NCBI GenBank assembly: GCA_013364255.1
Contig: CP054936.1
Span: 3,812,853 to 3,876,852, forward strand
Length of the DNA stretch: 64,000 bases
Source of the DNA: Streptomyces seoulensis
GTDB taxonomy: Bacteria; Actinomycetota; Actinomycetes; Streptomycetales; Streptomycetaceae
Direction of reading: 5' to 3'
This document shows positions 9,972 to 18,280 of the stretch, in pieces (positions within the stretch are counted from its first letter, which is position 1; each line of letters begins with the position of its first letter). The translations under genes were made by a program, and so were the position numbers. The notes beneath the pieces were generated by a model. It ran no database searches and was not told where the DNA came from. It worked only from the letters and a program-made list of their open reading frames with translations.

Positions 9972-10958
9972 ATGCCGACGGGGGACGTGACACGGGAGGC
10001 GCGCACGCGAGAGGCGCGGACGCGGGCGGCGCAACGGCGCAGGCCCGAGCTGGCGACCTTTCTGCGCAGCAGACGGGCGCGGGTGACGCCGGCCGACGTG
10101 GGGATGCCGCCGGGATTTCGCCGGCGCACTCCGGGGCTGCGCCGCGAGGAGGTCGCCCAGCTCTCCGGAGTGGGCGTCACCTGGTACACCTGGCTGGAAC
10201 AGGGCCGGCCGATCAACGCCTCCGCGCAGGTGCTGGACGCGGTGGCGCGCACGCTGCGGCTGGACCCGCCGGAGCGGGAGCATCTGTACCGGCTGGCGGC
10301 GGTGCCCTTCGATCCGGGGCCCGAGCCGCCGGTGCAGCGGGTGGGACCGGAGGTGCAGCTCGTGCTGGACGCCCTCGATCCCCATCCGGGGGCGGTCTAC
10401 AACTCCCGCTACGACGTCCTGGCCACCAACGCGGCCTACCGGGACATGTACGCGCTGCCCGCGATGCGCGGGACGGGCGTTCCGAACGTGCTCTGGTCGC
10501 TGTTCACCGGGCCGGCGGAGACCTGTCCGCTGGTGTACCGGGAGCGGGAGCTGCCGGTGATGGTGGCGACGCTGCGGTCCAACTACGGCCGGCATGTGGG
10601 CGAGCCGTCCTGGGAGAACTTCGTCCGCGCCCTGTCGGCCGCCAGCGACTGCTTCGCGCGGCTGTGGGCGAGCGGCGAGGTGATACCGCCGGGACCGCGG
10701 GTGAAGGCGTTCCGGCAGGAGTCGGTGGGCGAGCTGCGGATGACCGCCGTCTCCCTGTCGATCGACGGGCTGCCGGAGTGCCGCATCGTCACCTACACCC
10801 CGGACGACGAGGAGACGCGCGCGAAGATCGCGCTGCTGAGGGACCGGAGGGAGCGGTTGTGGCCTCCGACACAGGAGGCGGCCGACGCGTTCGCCCGGGG
10901 CTGGAACAGCGAGAATCCCGCCCCCTGGGGGGACGGGATTCTCCTCACCGATCCTTGA
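9972..10958 (+). CDS. XRE-family regulator with MmyB-like ligand-binding domain
   Basis: The 328-aa product has an N-terminal helix-turn-helix (about residues 25-95) with the signature PGLRREEVAQLSGVGVTWYT, and a C-terminal MmyB-like domain (about 110-285) that includes YNSRYDVLATNAAY. This family is typical of actinobacteria, where members often control a divergent exporter or oxidoreductase gene and bind small hydrophobic ligands. ATG 9972 has GGGGTGA upstream; an in-frame ATG at 9957 is possible but badly placed after GGGG. The last codons overlap a strong hairpin. Control of the neighbouring MFS gene is inference from position. Confidence 0.88.
   Translation: MPTGDVTREARTREARTRAAQRRRPELATFLRSRRARVTPADVGMPPGFRRRTPGLRREEVAQLSGVGVTWYTWLEQGRPINASAQVLDAVARTLRLDPPEREHLYRLAAVPFDPGPEPPVQRVGPEVQLVLDALDPHPGAVYNSRYDVLATNAAYRDMYALPAMRGTGVPNVLWSLFTGPAETCPLVYRERELPVMVATLRSNYGRHVGEPSWENFVRALSAASDCFARLWASGEVIPPGPRVKAFRQESVGELRMTAVSLSIDGLPECRIVTYTPDDEETRAKIALLRDRRERLWPPTQEAADAFARGWNSENPAPWGDGILLTDP
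10911..10943. terminator. Hairpin inside the end of the regulator gene
   Basis: GAGAATCCCG (10911-10920) and CGGGATTCTC (10934-10943) are exact inverted repeats, with further C-G pairing inside. It lies within the last codons of the regulator gene and about 70 bases beyond the 3-prime end of tRNA-Ala copy 2. It could terminate transcription from both sides; there is no T run. Confidence 0.55.
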
Positions 10959-11013
10959 TCACCGGTCGATGCTCGACCACTGATCTTTGACAACTCAACA
11001 GAGTGTCGATCTG

Positions 11014-11086
11014 TGGAGCTAAGGAGAATTGAACTCCTGACCTCCTGCATGCCATGCAGGCGCTCTACCAACTGAGCTATAGCCCC
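11014..11086 (-). tRNA. tRNA-Ala (anticodon GGC), copy 2
   Basis: The sequence is identical to the tRNA gene at 7514-7586, with the same cloverleaf and GGC anticodon and no encoded CCA. Identity extends three bases (CTG) beyond the tRNA 3-prime side and one base beyond the 5-prime side, then stops, so the duplication unit is scarcely larger than the tRNA itself. Confidence 0.97.
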
Positions 11087-11204
11087 TCGCTCCAAGCAGC
11101 TGAGCCGCTTGGTGTTCTGTCCCGCTCGGCGGGGCGAACAAGAAGAACTTTAGCCTGCGACCTGCCGGAAAGCGAAATCGGGTCCTGCGGGGCGCCGGGG
11201 CTGC

Positions 11205-11876
11205 TCAGGTGTCGTCGCCGAGGACGGGCTCCGGCAGGGTGCCCGCGTTGTGCTCCAGCAGCCGCCAGCCGCGGGCGCCCTCGCCGAGGACGGACCAGCA
11301 GCAGTTGGAGAGGCCGCCCAGGCTCTCCCAGTGGTGCGCCTCCAGGCCGAGGAGGCGGCCGATGGTGGTGCGGATGGTGCCGCCGTGGCTGACCACTACG
11401 AGGGTGCCGTCCTCGGGCAGCTTCTCGACGTGCCGCAGCACGACCGGGGCGGCGCGGTCGGCGACCTCGGTCTCCAGCTCGCCGCCGCCGCGGCGCACCG
11501 GCTCACCGCGCTTCCACGCGGCGTACTCCTCGCCGTGCCGGGCGATGATCTCCTCGTGCGTCAGGCCCTGCCAGACGCCCGCGTAGGTCTCGCGCAGACC
11601 CTCGTCGTGGGTGACCTCCAGGCCGGTGAGGGCGGCCAGCTCGGCGGCCGTGCGGGCGGCGCGCCGCAGGTCCGAGGAGACGATCGCGTCGGGTCCCAGG
11701 GAGGCCAGCAGCCGGGCGGCCCGGCGGGCCTGCCCGACACCGGTCTCGGTCAGCTCCACGTCCGTGGAGCCCTGGAAGCGGCGCTCCACGTTCCAGGAGG
11801 TCTGGCCGTGCCGCCACAGGATGACGCGGCGGCCCCGGCCCGGTGTGCGGCCGGCGCCCTCACCGGCGGCGGTCAC
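11205..11876 (-). CDS. Histidine phosphatase family protein
   Basis: The 223-aa protein shows the phosphoglycerate-mutase-like fold. The phosphohistidine motif is LWRHGQTSWN (about residues 20-30), and the second catalytic histidine is in VVVSHGGTIR (about 160-170), with the conserved Glu in LRETYAGVWQG. Family members dephosphorylate small metabolites or phosphoproteins; the substrate here is not predictable. The GTG start overlaps the TGA of rsfS (GTGA), indicating translational coupling. This pairing with rsfS and nadD is standard in Streptomyces. Confidence 0.92.
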   Translation of the reverse strand: MTAAGEGAGRTPGRGRRVILWRHGQTSWNVERRFQGSTDVELTETGVGQARRAARLLASLGPDAIVSSDLRRAARTAAELAALTGLEVTHDEGLRETYAGVWQGLTHEEIIARHGEEYAAWKRGEPVRRGGGELETEVADRAAPVVLRHVEKLPEDGTLVVVSHGGTIRTTIGRLLGLEAHHWESLGGLSNCCWSVLGEGARGWRLLEHNAGTLPEPVLGDDT

Positions 11877-12319
11877 CGCCACCCACCGTCCTGCTCGGCC
11901 GACTCCTCGGCGGCCTGAAGCTTGGCGTGCTCCTCGGCCTTGCCGCGGGTGGCCCGGGCGTCGGCGGGCAGGTCGAGCTCGGGGCAGTCCTTCCACAGCC
12001 GTTCCAGGGCGTAGAAGACGCGCTCCTCGCTGTGCTGGACGTGGACGACGATGTCGACGTAGTCGAGCAGGACCCAGCGGGCCTCGCGGTCGCCCTCGCG
12101 GCGCACCGGCTTGGCGCCGAGCTCCTTCTGCAGCCGCTCCTCGATCTCGTCGACGATGGCCTTGACCTGGCGGTCGTTGGGGGCGGACGCGAGAAGGAAG
12201 GCGTCCGTGATCGACAGGACGTCACTGACGTCGTAGGCGATGATGTCGTGCGCGAGCTTGTCGGCGGCCGCCTGGGCGGCGGTGTGGATGAGCTCGATGG
12301 AGCGGTCGGTCGCGGTCAC
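11873..12319 (-). CDS. rsfS: Ribosome silencing factor RsfS
   Basis: The 148-aa product carries the RsfS/DUF143 domain at about residues 5-115 with the conserved stretch ARWVLLDYVDIVVHVQ. RsfS binds ribosomal protein L14 and blocks joining of the subunits when nutrients are short. The C-terminus has an Actinobacteria-style charged extension. GTG is the start. It lies in the usual block with the LCP gene and nadD upstream and the phosphatase overlapping downstream. Confidence 0.95.
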   Translation of the reverse strand: MTATDRSIELIHTAAQAAADKLAHDIIAYDVSDVLSITDAFLLASAPNDRQVKAIVDEIEERLQKELGAKPVRREGDREARWVLLDYVDIVVHVQHSEERVFYALERLWKDCPELDLPADARATRGKAEEHAKLQAAEESAEQDGGWR

Positions 12320-12395
12320 TGCATGGCTTTCCGTCGGCGGTCAGTTGTCCTCAAGGGTCTCACGACCGCCGACGGCGCCCCACGCGATAAGGCGA

Positions 12396-14354
12396 TCACT
12401 GCCCGGAGGCGGGCTTGTAGTCCTGGCCGAGGACGACCGAGACGTCGGCGTTGGCGGTGACCGTGCCCTTCGTCACGGAGCCGGCGGGCAGGCCGAGGGT
12501 CTTGGCGACCTCGGTGGCGTTCTGCTTGTCCTTGTCGTCGGCGTAGACGACCTGGGAGGCGGACCGGACGGCGGCGGTGCCGCCCTCCAGGAAGGTGAAG
12601 CCGCCGTTGAGCAGGACCACGCGGGCCTTCTCGGTGTCGTCCTTGGTTCCGGAGGCGTTGCGGACCGAGACGCGCACGGCCGATCCCTGGTCGGGGCTCT
12701 TCGCGGTGCCGCCCAGGATCTCCTTGACGACGCTGTCGCTGGTCTGCGCGCTCAGCGTGCCGTCGGACTGGACCGGCAGCAGCGCCGACTTGTAGTCGCC
12801 GCCCTTGGCGAGTTCGGCGAGGTTGGCGAGGAAGGCGCCGAGGTCCTTGTCGGTGAGCGAGGGGTCGAGGATCTGCGCCAGCGTCTGCACGGTGACGGTG
12901 GCGGCCTGTGAGTCGGAGGACAGCTTGCGCAGCGTGCCCTGCATCACCTGGCCGAACCGCTGGAGCTGGGCGTTCTGGGCCTCGCCCGAGGCGCGGTAGG
13001 TGGCGTAGGCGACGGCCGTCTTGCCGCTCAGGGTCTGGCTCCGGCCGCGGTGGACCAGGGGCGCGGCGCCGGACTTGGCCTTCTTCGCGTCCGGGTCGGG
13101 TACGTCGGTGTCGGTGTCGACGTCGATGCCGCCGACCAGGTCGACGAGGTTCTGGAGGTAGGGGGTGTCCAGGCGCCAGGTGCCCTCGATGTCGGTGCCG
13201 AGGACGGCGCCGAGCTGGTCGCGGGTCCCGGAGGAGCCGTCGTCCTGGACGGACTTGGCGAGGGTCGTGGTGGTGCCGTCGTCGCCGGTCAGGGCGAGGG
13301 AGTTGGGCAGCAGGACGGTGGTGCCCTGCTTGGTGGTGGTGTTGTCGACGAGCAGCGCCGTGGAGGTGCCGCCCTTGGCGGTGTCGTGCAGGTGGACGAC
13401 GATCACGTCGCGCTTCTGGGCGCCCGTGGCGGTGGCGGCGCCGTTCTTCGAGCCGCCGGAGGACAGTCCGGGCAGCTTCCCGGCGTACCAGAGGTAGCCG
13501 ACGCCGCCGGCCGCGACCATGGCCAGCACGACGGCCAGGGCGATGACGCGGCTGCGGGCGCGGCGGCGGGCCTCCTCGCGGCGCTCGGTGCGGTTCTCGG
13601 TGAACTTGAGCCAGTCGATGACGTCCTCGGAGTCGTCGGTCGGCTCCTCGACGAAGGCGAACTGCTCGGTGCGGTAGTCGGGTTCGCCGGAGCCGGTGCC
13701 CTCCGGGTCGTCCGCGGCGCGGTCGTCCCCCGGGTGGTCGTCCTCGGGCCGGCCGGACCCGGGCCAGTCCGTCCCGGGCCAGTCCGTTCCGGGCCGGTCG
13801 GTCCCGGCGGCCGTCGCTCCCGGCCGGCCGGGCGGCTCGTGGCCCTGGGCGGGGCCGGTGTGCTCCGCCGGGCCGGTCTGCTGCGGGATGTGCGCGCTCT
13901 GCCCGGGGGCGCGCTGCTGCTGTCCGCCGACGGCGGTCTGGCCGTAGGGGTCGTACGGGGCGGCGGGGGCGGCGTTCCCGTAGGGGTCGTAGCCGGTGGG
14001 CGCGCCCTGGGCGGTGGGGGCGTGGGTGCCGTAGGGGTCGTAGGCGGGGGCGGGCGCCTGCCGGCCGGTGTCGTAGCCGCCGTAGCCGGACGGCGCGGGC
14101 TGCTGCTGCCCGCCCGCCGCGTACGGGTCGTAGCCGTAGTTCTGCTGTACGTGGCCCTGCTGCGTCTGGTTCTGCTGCGCGTGGTCCTGCTGTGTGTGGT
14201 CCTGCTGTCCGTAGCCCTGCCGGCCGTACGCGTCGTACGTCTGCTCGGGGGTCTGCTGCGCGGGGAGCGGTCGGTAGACCGGGCGGCCGTACTCGTCGTA
14301 GCCGACGAGTTCGTACTCCTCGCCCCCGTACCCAGCGTCGTATCGGTCGTTCAC
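12396..14354 (-). CDS. pdtA: LCP-family transferase with LytR_C domain (PdtA-like)
   Basis: This 652-aa protein probably joins a lipid-linked wall glycopolymer to peptidoglycan outside the membrane. It has a long disordered Gln/Tyr/Pro-rich cytoplasmic N-terminus (about residues 1-270), one TM helix near residue 300, an extracellular LytR-CpsA-Psr catalytic domain (about 340-540), and a C-terminal LytR_C domain (about 560-640). The GTG start follows GAGAGGGGC. By position it matches S. coelicolor SCO2578 (PdtA), described as a polydiglycosylphosphate transferase needed for sporulation and tip growth. The symbol is given by synteny only. The glycosyltransferases at 22493-31769 are plausible makers of its substrate. 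Confidence 0.85.
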   Translation of the reverse strand: MNDRYDAGYGGEEYELVGYDEYGRPVYRPLPAQQTPEQTYDAYGRQGYGQQDHTQQDHAQQNQTQQGHVQQNYGYDPYAAGGQQQPAPSGYGGYDTGRQAPAPAYDPYGTHAPTAQGAPTGYDPYGNAAPAAPYDPYGQTAVGGQQQRAPGQSAHIPQQTGPAEHTGPAQGHEPPGRPGATAAGTDRPGTDWPGTDWPGSGRPEDDHPGDDRAADDPEGTGSGEPDYRTEQFAFVEEPTDDSEDVIDWLKFTENRTERREEARRRARSRVIALAVVLAMVAAGGVGYLWYAGKLPGLSSGGSKNGAATATGAQKRDVIVVHLHDTAKGGTSTALLVDNTTTKQGTTVLLPNSLALTGDDGTTTTLAKSVQDDGSSGTRDQLGAVLGTDIEGTWRLDTPYLQNLVDLVGGIDVDTDTDVPDPDAKKAKSGAAPLVHRGRSQTLSGKTAVAYATYRASGEAQNAQLQRFGQVMQGTLRKLSSDSQAATVTVQTLAQILDPSLTDKDLGAFLANLAELAKGGDYKSALLPVQSDGTLSAQTSDSVVKEILGGTAKSPDQGSAVRVSVRNASGTKDDTEKARVVLLNGGFTFLEGGTAAVRSASQVVYADDKDKQNATEVAKTLGLPAGSVTKGTVTANADVSVVLGQDYKPASGQ

Positions 14355-14370
14355 CGGTGCCCCTCTCGGC

Positions 14371-15045
14371 TCACTCGCCGCGGTACAGCTGACGCTTGGC
14401 GATGTAGCGCACGACTCCGTCCGGCACCATGTACCAGATGGGGTCGCCCTTGGCGACTCTCGCACGGCAGTCCGTGGAGGAGATGGCGAGGGCCGGGACC
14501 TCGACGAGCGAGACGCCGCCCTCGGGCAGGCCCGGGTCGCTGAGGTGGTGGCCGGGCCGGGTGACGCCGATGAAGTGCGCGAGGGAGAAGAGTTCCTTGG
14601 AGTCGCGCCAGGTGAGGATCTGGCCGAGCGCGTCGGCGCCGGTGATGAAGAACAGATCCGTGTCCGGGTTGAGGGCGCGCAGATCGCGCAGGGTGTCCAC
14701 GGTGTAGGTGGGGCCGCCGCGGTCGATGTCGATGCGGCTGACGGAGAACTGCGGGTTCTCGGCGGTCGCGATGACCGTCATCAGATAGCGGTCCTCGGCC
14801 AGGGACACCTGGCGGTGGCTCTTCTGCCAGGGCTGGCCGGTGGGCACGAAGACCACCTCGTCCAGGTCGAACTGCGCGGCGACCTCGCTGGCCGCCACGA
14901 GGTGGCCGTGGTGGATCGGGTCAAACGTTCCGCCCATGACGCCCAGGCGGCGCTTGCCCGGCGTCGCGGGGCCGCCGCCGGGCCCCGGTGCGAGGTGTTC
15001 GACCGTGTCACGCGCCGGACCGGTAGGCATGTCCTGCTCTCCCAT
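14371..15045 (-). CDS. nadD: Nicotinate-nucleotide adenylyltransferase
   Basis: NadD transfers AMP from ATP to nicotinate mononucleotide in NAD synthesis. The 224-aa protein has the nucleotidyltransferase motif GGTFDPIHHGH at about residues 38-48 and the second motif ISSTDCR near the C-terminus. The ATG at 15045 gives a 30-residue Gly/Pro-rich N-terminal extension; an internal ATG at 15030 is also possible. Seventeen bases separate its stop from the LCP gene start, consistent with one operon. Confidence 0.94.
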   Translation of the reverse strand: MGEQDMPTGPARDTVEHLAPGPGGGPATPGKRRLGVMGGTFDPIHHGHLVAASEVAAQFDLDEVVFVPTGQPWQKSHRQVSLAEDRYLMTVIATAENPQFSVSRIDIDRGGPTYTVDTLRDLRALNPDTDLFFITGADALGQILTWRDSKELFSLAHFIGVTRPGHHLSDPGLPEGGVSLVEVPALAISSTDCRARVAKGDPIWYMVPDGVVRYIAKRQLYRGE

Positions 15046-15135
15046 GCGTGCAGACCCTACCGGCCCGGCCCGCAGGCCCCGTCCGGGAGATCACCGCGGG
15101 CGGCTCCCCGGGGCCGGCCGGGACCTCGGCGGTGC

Positions 15136-15285
15136 TCAGCGGTCGCGGTTGAAGCGGGTGGTGATCCACAGCAGGAGCAGCAGGATGATGAACGCGGCTC
15201 CGCCGGTCACCGCGGGGTTGAGGCTCTCGTGGTTGCCGCCCTCGGCGAGGTTGACCAGCGGGGCGGCGGCGCGGTGAAGGCTCAT
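15136..15285 (-). CDS. Small single-TM protein, 49 aa
   Basis: The frame begins MSLHRAAAPLV and has one strong TM helix (about residues 30-43, AFIILLLLLWITT) followed by a short basic tail NRDR. It is too short for a family call. Codon bias and the sharp hydrophobic segment support expression. It sits just upstream of nadD in the same direction. The start is one of two in-frame ATGs; the longer version would add 25 residues of non-membrane sequence. Confidence 0.6.
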   Translation of the reverse strand: MSLHRAAAPLVNLAEGGNHESLNPAVTGGAAFIILLLLLWITTRFNRDR

Positions 15286-15466
15286 CTCGGCAGACCTATC
15301 CAGGTGTGGGCGGGATAAAGATGTCCGCCCATCGTAAGCGTCCGCCCGCGCACCGCTCACGCCGACTCCGCCGTCGCGGCCCGCGCCCCGCCGGGCCGCG
15401 GCCCGCGGGCGGCCGGGAACGCGCCGGGAGCGGCGGCCGTCGGCGGAGGGGAACCTTCCGGACGGC

Positions 15467-15631
15467 TCAGTCGTCGTTGCGCTTGTAGCCGCGCAGCAGG
15501 AACCAGCCGGTCAGCACGCAGCCCAGGACCATCACGATCAGGACGATCCGAAGGAGGTCCCCCGATCCCTGGTGCTGGGCCGTGGTGTTCGCGGCCTCGG
15601 TGAGCCGGACGACTGCGGGATGGTGCTCCAT
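15467..15631 (-). CDS. Small single-TM protein, 54 aa
   Basis: The frame begins MEHHPAVVRL and carries one TM helix (about residues 27-47) with a basic and then acidic tail ending KRNDD. It resembles the 49-aa neighbour in plan: a short polar N-terminus, one helix, and a short charged C-terminus. The ATG is followed by good codon bias. The function is unknown. It is divergent from the M48 protease gene, with 180 bases between them. Confidence 0.6.
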   Translation of the reverse strand: MEHHPAVVRLTEAANTTAQHQGSGDLLRIVLIVMVLGCVLTGWFLLRGYKRNDD

Positions 15632-15811
15632 GACGGACTCCTTCGCTGACTGCCCGTCCACGGTATCTCCGCCTAGGCTGGCTCCTGCCTCGGGGGGCGC
15701 ATCGGCGACATGGGCGGCAAACGGCCGCACTCGCCTTACACCGGCCATATAGCCGTACATACACGCGCATGCGCGCACATACAGACGTTTTCGACGCACA
15801 GGGGGGATGAC

Positions 15812-16993
15812 ATGTCCGACGACGGTCGCGAGCAGGGCGGGCACACGGGGCAGGAGCGGGTGCCGAGCCGGCGGCGCAGCCGCTTCCCGGGGATCTCCTC
15901 GCGCGCCTACGAGCACCCGGCCGACCGGTCGGCCCTGGTCGCGCTGCGCAAGCTGAGCGGCTTCGACACGGTGTTCAAGGCGCTCAGCGGGCTGCTGCCG
16001 GAGCGCAGCCTGAGGCTGCTGTTCCTGTCCGACTCGGTACGCGTCTCGGACCAGCAGTTCGCGCACCTCAACGACATGCTGCTGGACGCCTGTTACATCC
16101 TGGACCTGGAGAAGGTCCCGCCGATGTACGTCAACCAGGACCCGCAGCCGAACGCCATGTGCGTCGGGCTGGACGAGCCGGTCATCGTCGTGACCACCGG
16201 TCTGGTGGAGCTGCTCGACGAGGAGGAGATGCGGGCGGTCATCGGCCACGAGGTGGGCCACGCCCTGTCCGGGCACGCGGTGTACCGCACGATCCTGCTG
16301 TTCCTGACCAGCCTGGCCGTCCGGGTGGCCTGGATCCCGCTGGGCAGTCTGGCGATCACGGCGATCGTGACGGCGCTGCGGGAGTGGTTCCGCAAGTCGG
16401 AGCTGTCGGCCGACCGGGCCGGGCTGCTGGTCGGGCAGGACCCGCGGGCCTCCATGCGCGGCCTGATGAAGATAGCGGGCGGCAACCACCTGCACGAGAT
16501 GAACGTGGACGCGTTCCTGCGCCAGGCCGAGGAGTACGAGGCGTCGGGCGATCTGCGCGACTCGGTGCTGAAGATCCTCAACGTGCTGCCCCGCAGCCAT
16601 CCCTTCGCCACCGTGCGGGCGGCCGAGCTGAGGAAGTGGTCGGAGTCGCGCGACTACCAGCGGATCGTGGACGGCCACTATCCGCGCCGCACCGAGGACC
16701 AGGACACCTCGGTCGGCGACTCCTTCCGCGAGTCGGCCACGCACTACGCCCACCACGTCAAGAGCTCCAAGGACCCGCTGATGAAGCTGGTCAGCGATCT
16801 CGCGGGCGGGGCGGGCGACCTGGGCGGCCGGGTCCGGCGCGGGTTCGAGGGCTTCACGGGGACTCCGCCGAAGGACGGTGCGAAGGACGACGCCAAGGAC
16901 GGTGGCAAGGGCGGCTTCGGGGGCGGTCCCGAGGCCGGCCCGCAGGACGAGCCGCCGACGGACGGTCCCTCGTCCGGCGACAGCCGGAACTGA
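15812..16993 (+). CDS. M48 family metalloprotease
   Basis: The 393-aa protein has the zinc motif HEVGH (HExxH) near residue 150 with the third ligand in the ELSADRAG stretch about 60 residues later, as in Ste24/HtpX-type peptidases. Two hydrophobic segments follow the zinc motif (about 158-195). The C-terminus is a Gly/Lys/Asp-rich disordered tail. ATG 15812 follows GGGGGGATGAC, a clear ribosome site, and excludes the longer frame. It is the only plus-strand gene among wall-related minus-strand genes; a role in membrane or secreted protein turnover is inferred. Confidence 0.9.
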   Translation: MSDDGREQGGHTGQERVPSRRRSRFPGISSRAYEHPADRSALVALRKLSGFDTVFKALSGLLPERSLRLLFLSDSVRVSDQQFAHLNDMLLDACYILDLEKVPPMYVNQDPQPNAMCVGLDEPVIVVTTGLVELLDEEEMRAVIGHEVGHALSGHAVYRTILLFLTSLAVRVAWIPLGSLAITAIVTALREWFRKSELSADRAGLLVGQDPRASMRGLMKIAGGNHLHEMNVDAFLRQAEEYEASGDLRDSVLKILNVLPRSHPFATVRAAELRKWSESRDYQRIVDGHYPRRTEDQDTSVGDSFRESATHYAHHVKSSKDPLMKLVSDLAGGAGDLGGRVRRGFEGFTGTPPKDGAKDDAKDGGKGGFGGGPEAGPQDEPPTDGPSSGDSRN

Positions 16994-17083
16994 CCCCTCC
17001 ACCGGCCGGCCGGCCCGCGGCCCGGCGCACGCGGCTCCGCCACGCAGCCCGGAGCCGACTTCCGGCCCGGCGTGCAGGCGGTG

Positions 17084-18217
17084 TCACAGTCTCGGCTGGG
17101 CGGACGGGGCGAGGGTGCCGCACAGGGCCGGGGCGCCGTCGGGGGCGTACGGGTCCGTGCCGGCCGGGCCGCCCGCCTTCGCGTGCTGCCCGGCCAGCAG
17201 CGGGCCGAAGCGTGCCGCGCTGTCCTCGGAGCAGGACAGCGGTCCGGCCTGGACGGTGCTGGTGACCAGCTGGACCTGGTGCAGCCGCAGGTCCTCGCGG
17301 TCGAAGCGGAACCGCAGCTCGCGCCGCACGGTGAACAGCGAGGCCCGCGCTCCGGCGGCGGCGACGGCCGGCCTGAGCGCGTAGACGGCCGTGGGGTCCG
17401 CGGTGACCTCCAGGGTGTCGGCGTCGGTCTCCGCCGTCTGGAGGCTGCCCCGCATCCGGATCCGGGGGTCGGCGAGCCGGACGCGGGCCGGGTCGAAGCG
17501 GACGAGCCATCCGGTGGGCGCGTGCCGGCCGTCGGCGGCCGGGTGCTCGATGCTCTGGTCGAACTGGTCGAGCTGGCCCGGGTCGAGCAGCGACCGTACG
17601 GCGTCGACGGCCCCTCCGGTGAGCACCGCCGGGTCGAGGGAGGAGGCGACGATGTAGTCCCGCGCGTAGGTCAGCGCGGCGACGACCTGACTGTCGGAGA
17701 AGTGGGCGGTGGCGCGGTGGGCGGGCCACGGGATGCCCTCGGCGCCGGCCGCGAAGCCGGCGGCCTGGCTGTGCGCGTACAGCTCCCCGGGGTCGGCGGC
17801 GCCGGGCACCTCACCCCGTGGTGCGAGCGGGACGACGGTGGTGCGCAGCGCTTCGGCCGGCCGCTCGGTCAGCGGGCTGCGGTAGGGGGTGCGGACGCCC
17901 ATGAAGATCGCGGTGGCGAAGGCGAGGGCGATCAGCAGCAGGAGGGCCAGCGCCTGCCGGGACAGACCGGTGTGCGGGCTCGGGCGGCGGCGTACGGCGG
18001 GCGTGTGGTCGGTCATCCGCTCCTGGGCGGAGTACTCCTGGAGGCGGGCAGCGCGGACGAAGGACTCGTCGAAGACGACGGACCGGTACTCGTCCTCCGC
18101 GCCAGAGGGGGCGCCCTCGGGGGTCCCATCGGGCGGCTCTCCACGCCCTCCCATACTTTCAAGGGTGGGTCCCGCGGAGCGCGGGTAAACGCCCCGGCGC
18201 ACGCCAACTTCTGACAT
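17084..18217 (-). CDS. One-TM protein with extracytoplasmic domain, paralogue A
   Basis: The 377-aa product has a cytoplasmic N-terminus (about residues 1-80), one TM helix (about 80-103) and an extracytoplasmic domain. The N-terminus contains EDEYRSVVFDESFVRAARLQ, which nearly matches DEEFASVVFDEAFVRAAAIH in the next gene upstream. The outer domain shows alternating strands but no motif I recognise. It corresponds by position to S. coelicolor proteins near SCO2583, next to wall-synthesis genes. ATG 18217 follows GTGAGGGC. Confidence 0.8.
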   Translation of the reverse strand: MSEVGVRRGVYPRSAGPTLESMGGRGEPPDGTPEGAPSGAEDEYRSVVFDESFVRAARLQEYSAQERMTDHTPAVRRRPSPHTGLSRQALALLLLIALAFATAIFMGVRTPYRSPLTERPAEALRTTVVPLAPRGEVPGAADPGELYAHSQAAGFAAGAEGIPWPAHRATAHFSDSQVVAALTYARDYIVASSLDPAVLTGGAVDAVRSLLDPGQLDQFDQSIEHPAADGRHAPTGWLVRFDPARVRLADPRIRMRGSLQTAETDADTLEVTADPTAVYALRPAVAAAGARASLFTVRRELRFRFDREDLRLHQVQLVTSTVQAGPLSCSEDSAARFGPLLAGQHAKAGGPAGTDPYAPDGAPALCGTLAPSAQPRL

Positions 18218-18280
18218 GCCCTCACCCAAGTGACGCTCCGGCGCGCACCCCGGGTGACGCCAGGGCTCGCGGCCCGGCCG

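Noticed and set aside
7511..11087. Segment between the tRNA-Ala genes as an integrated element
   Set aside because: No integrase, recombinase or replication gene is present; the identity hardly exceeds the tRNA. Kept only as a finding, not annotated as mobile.
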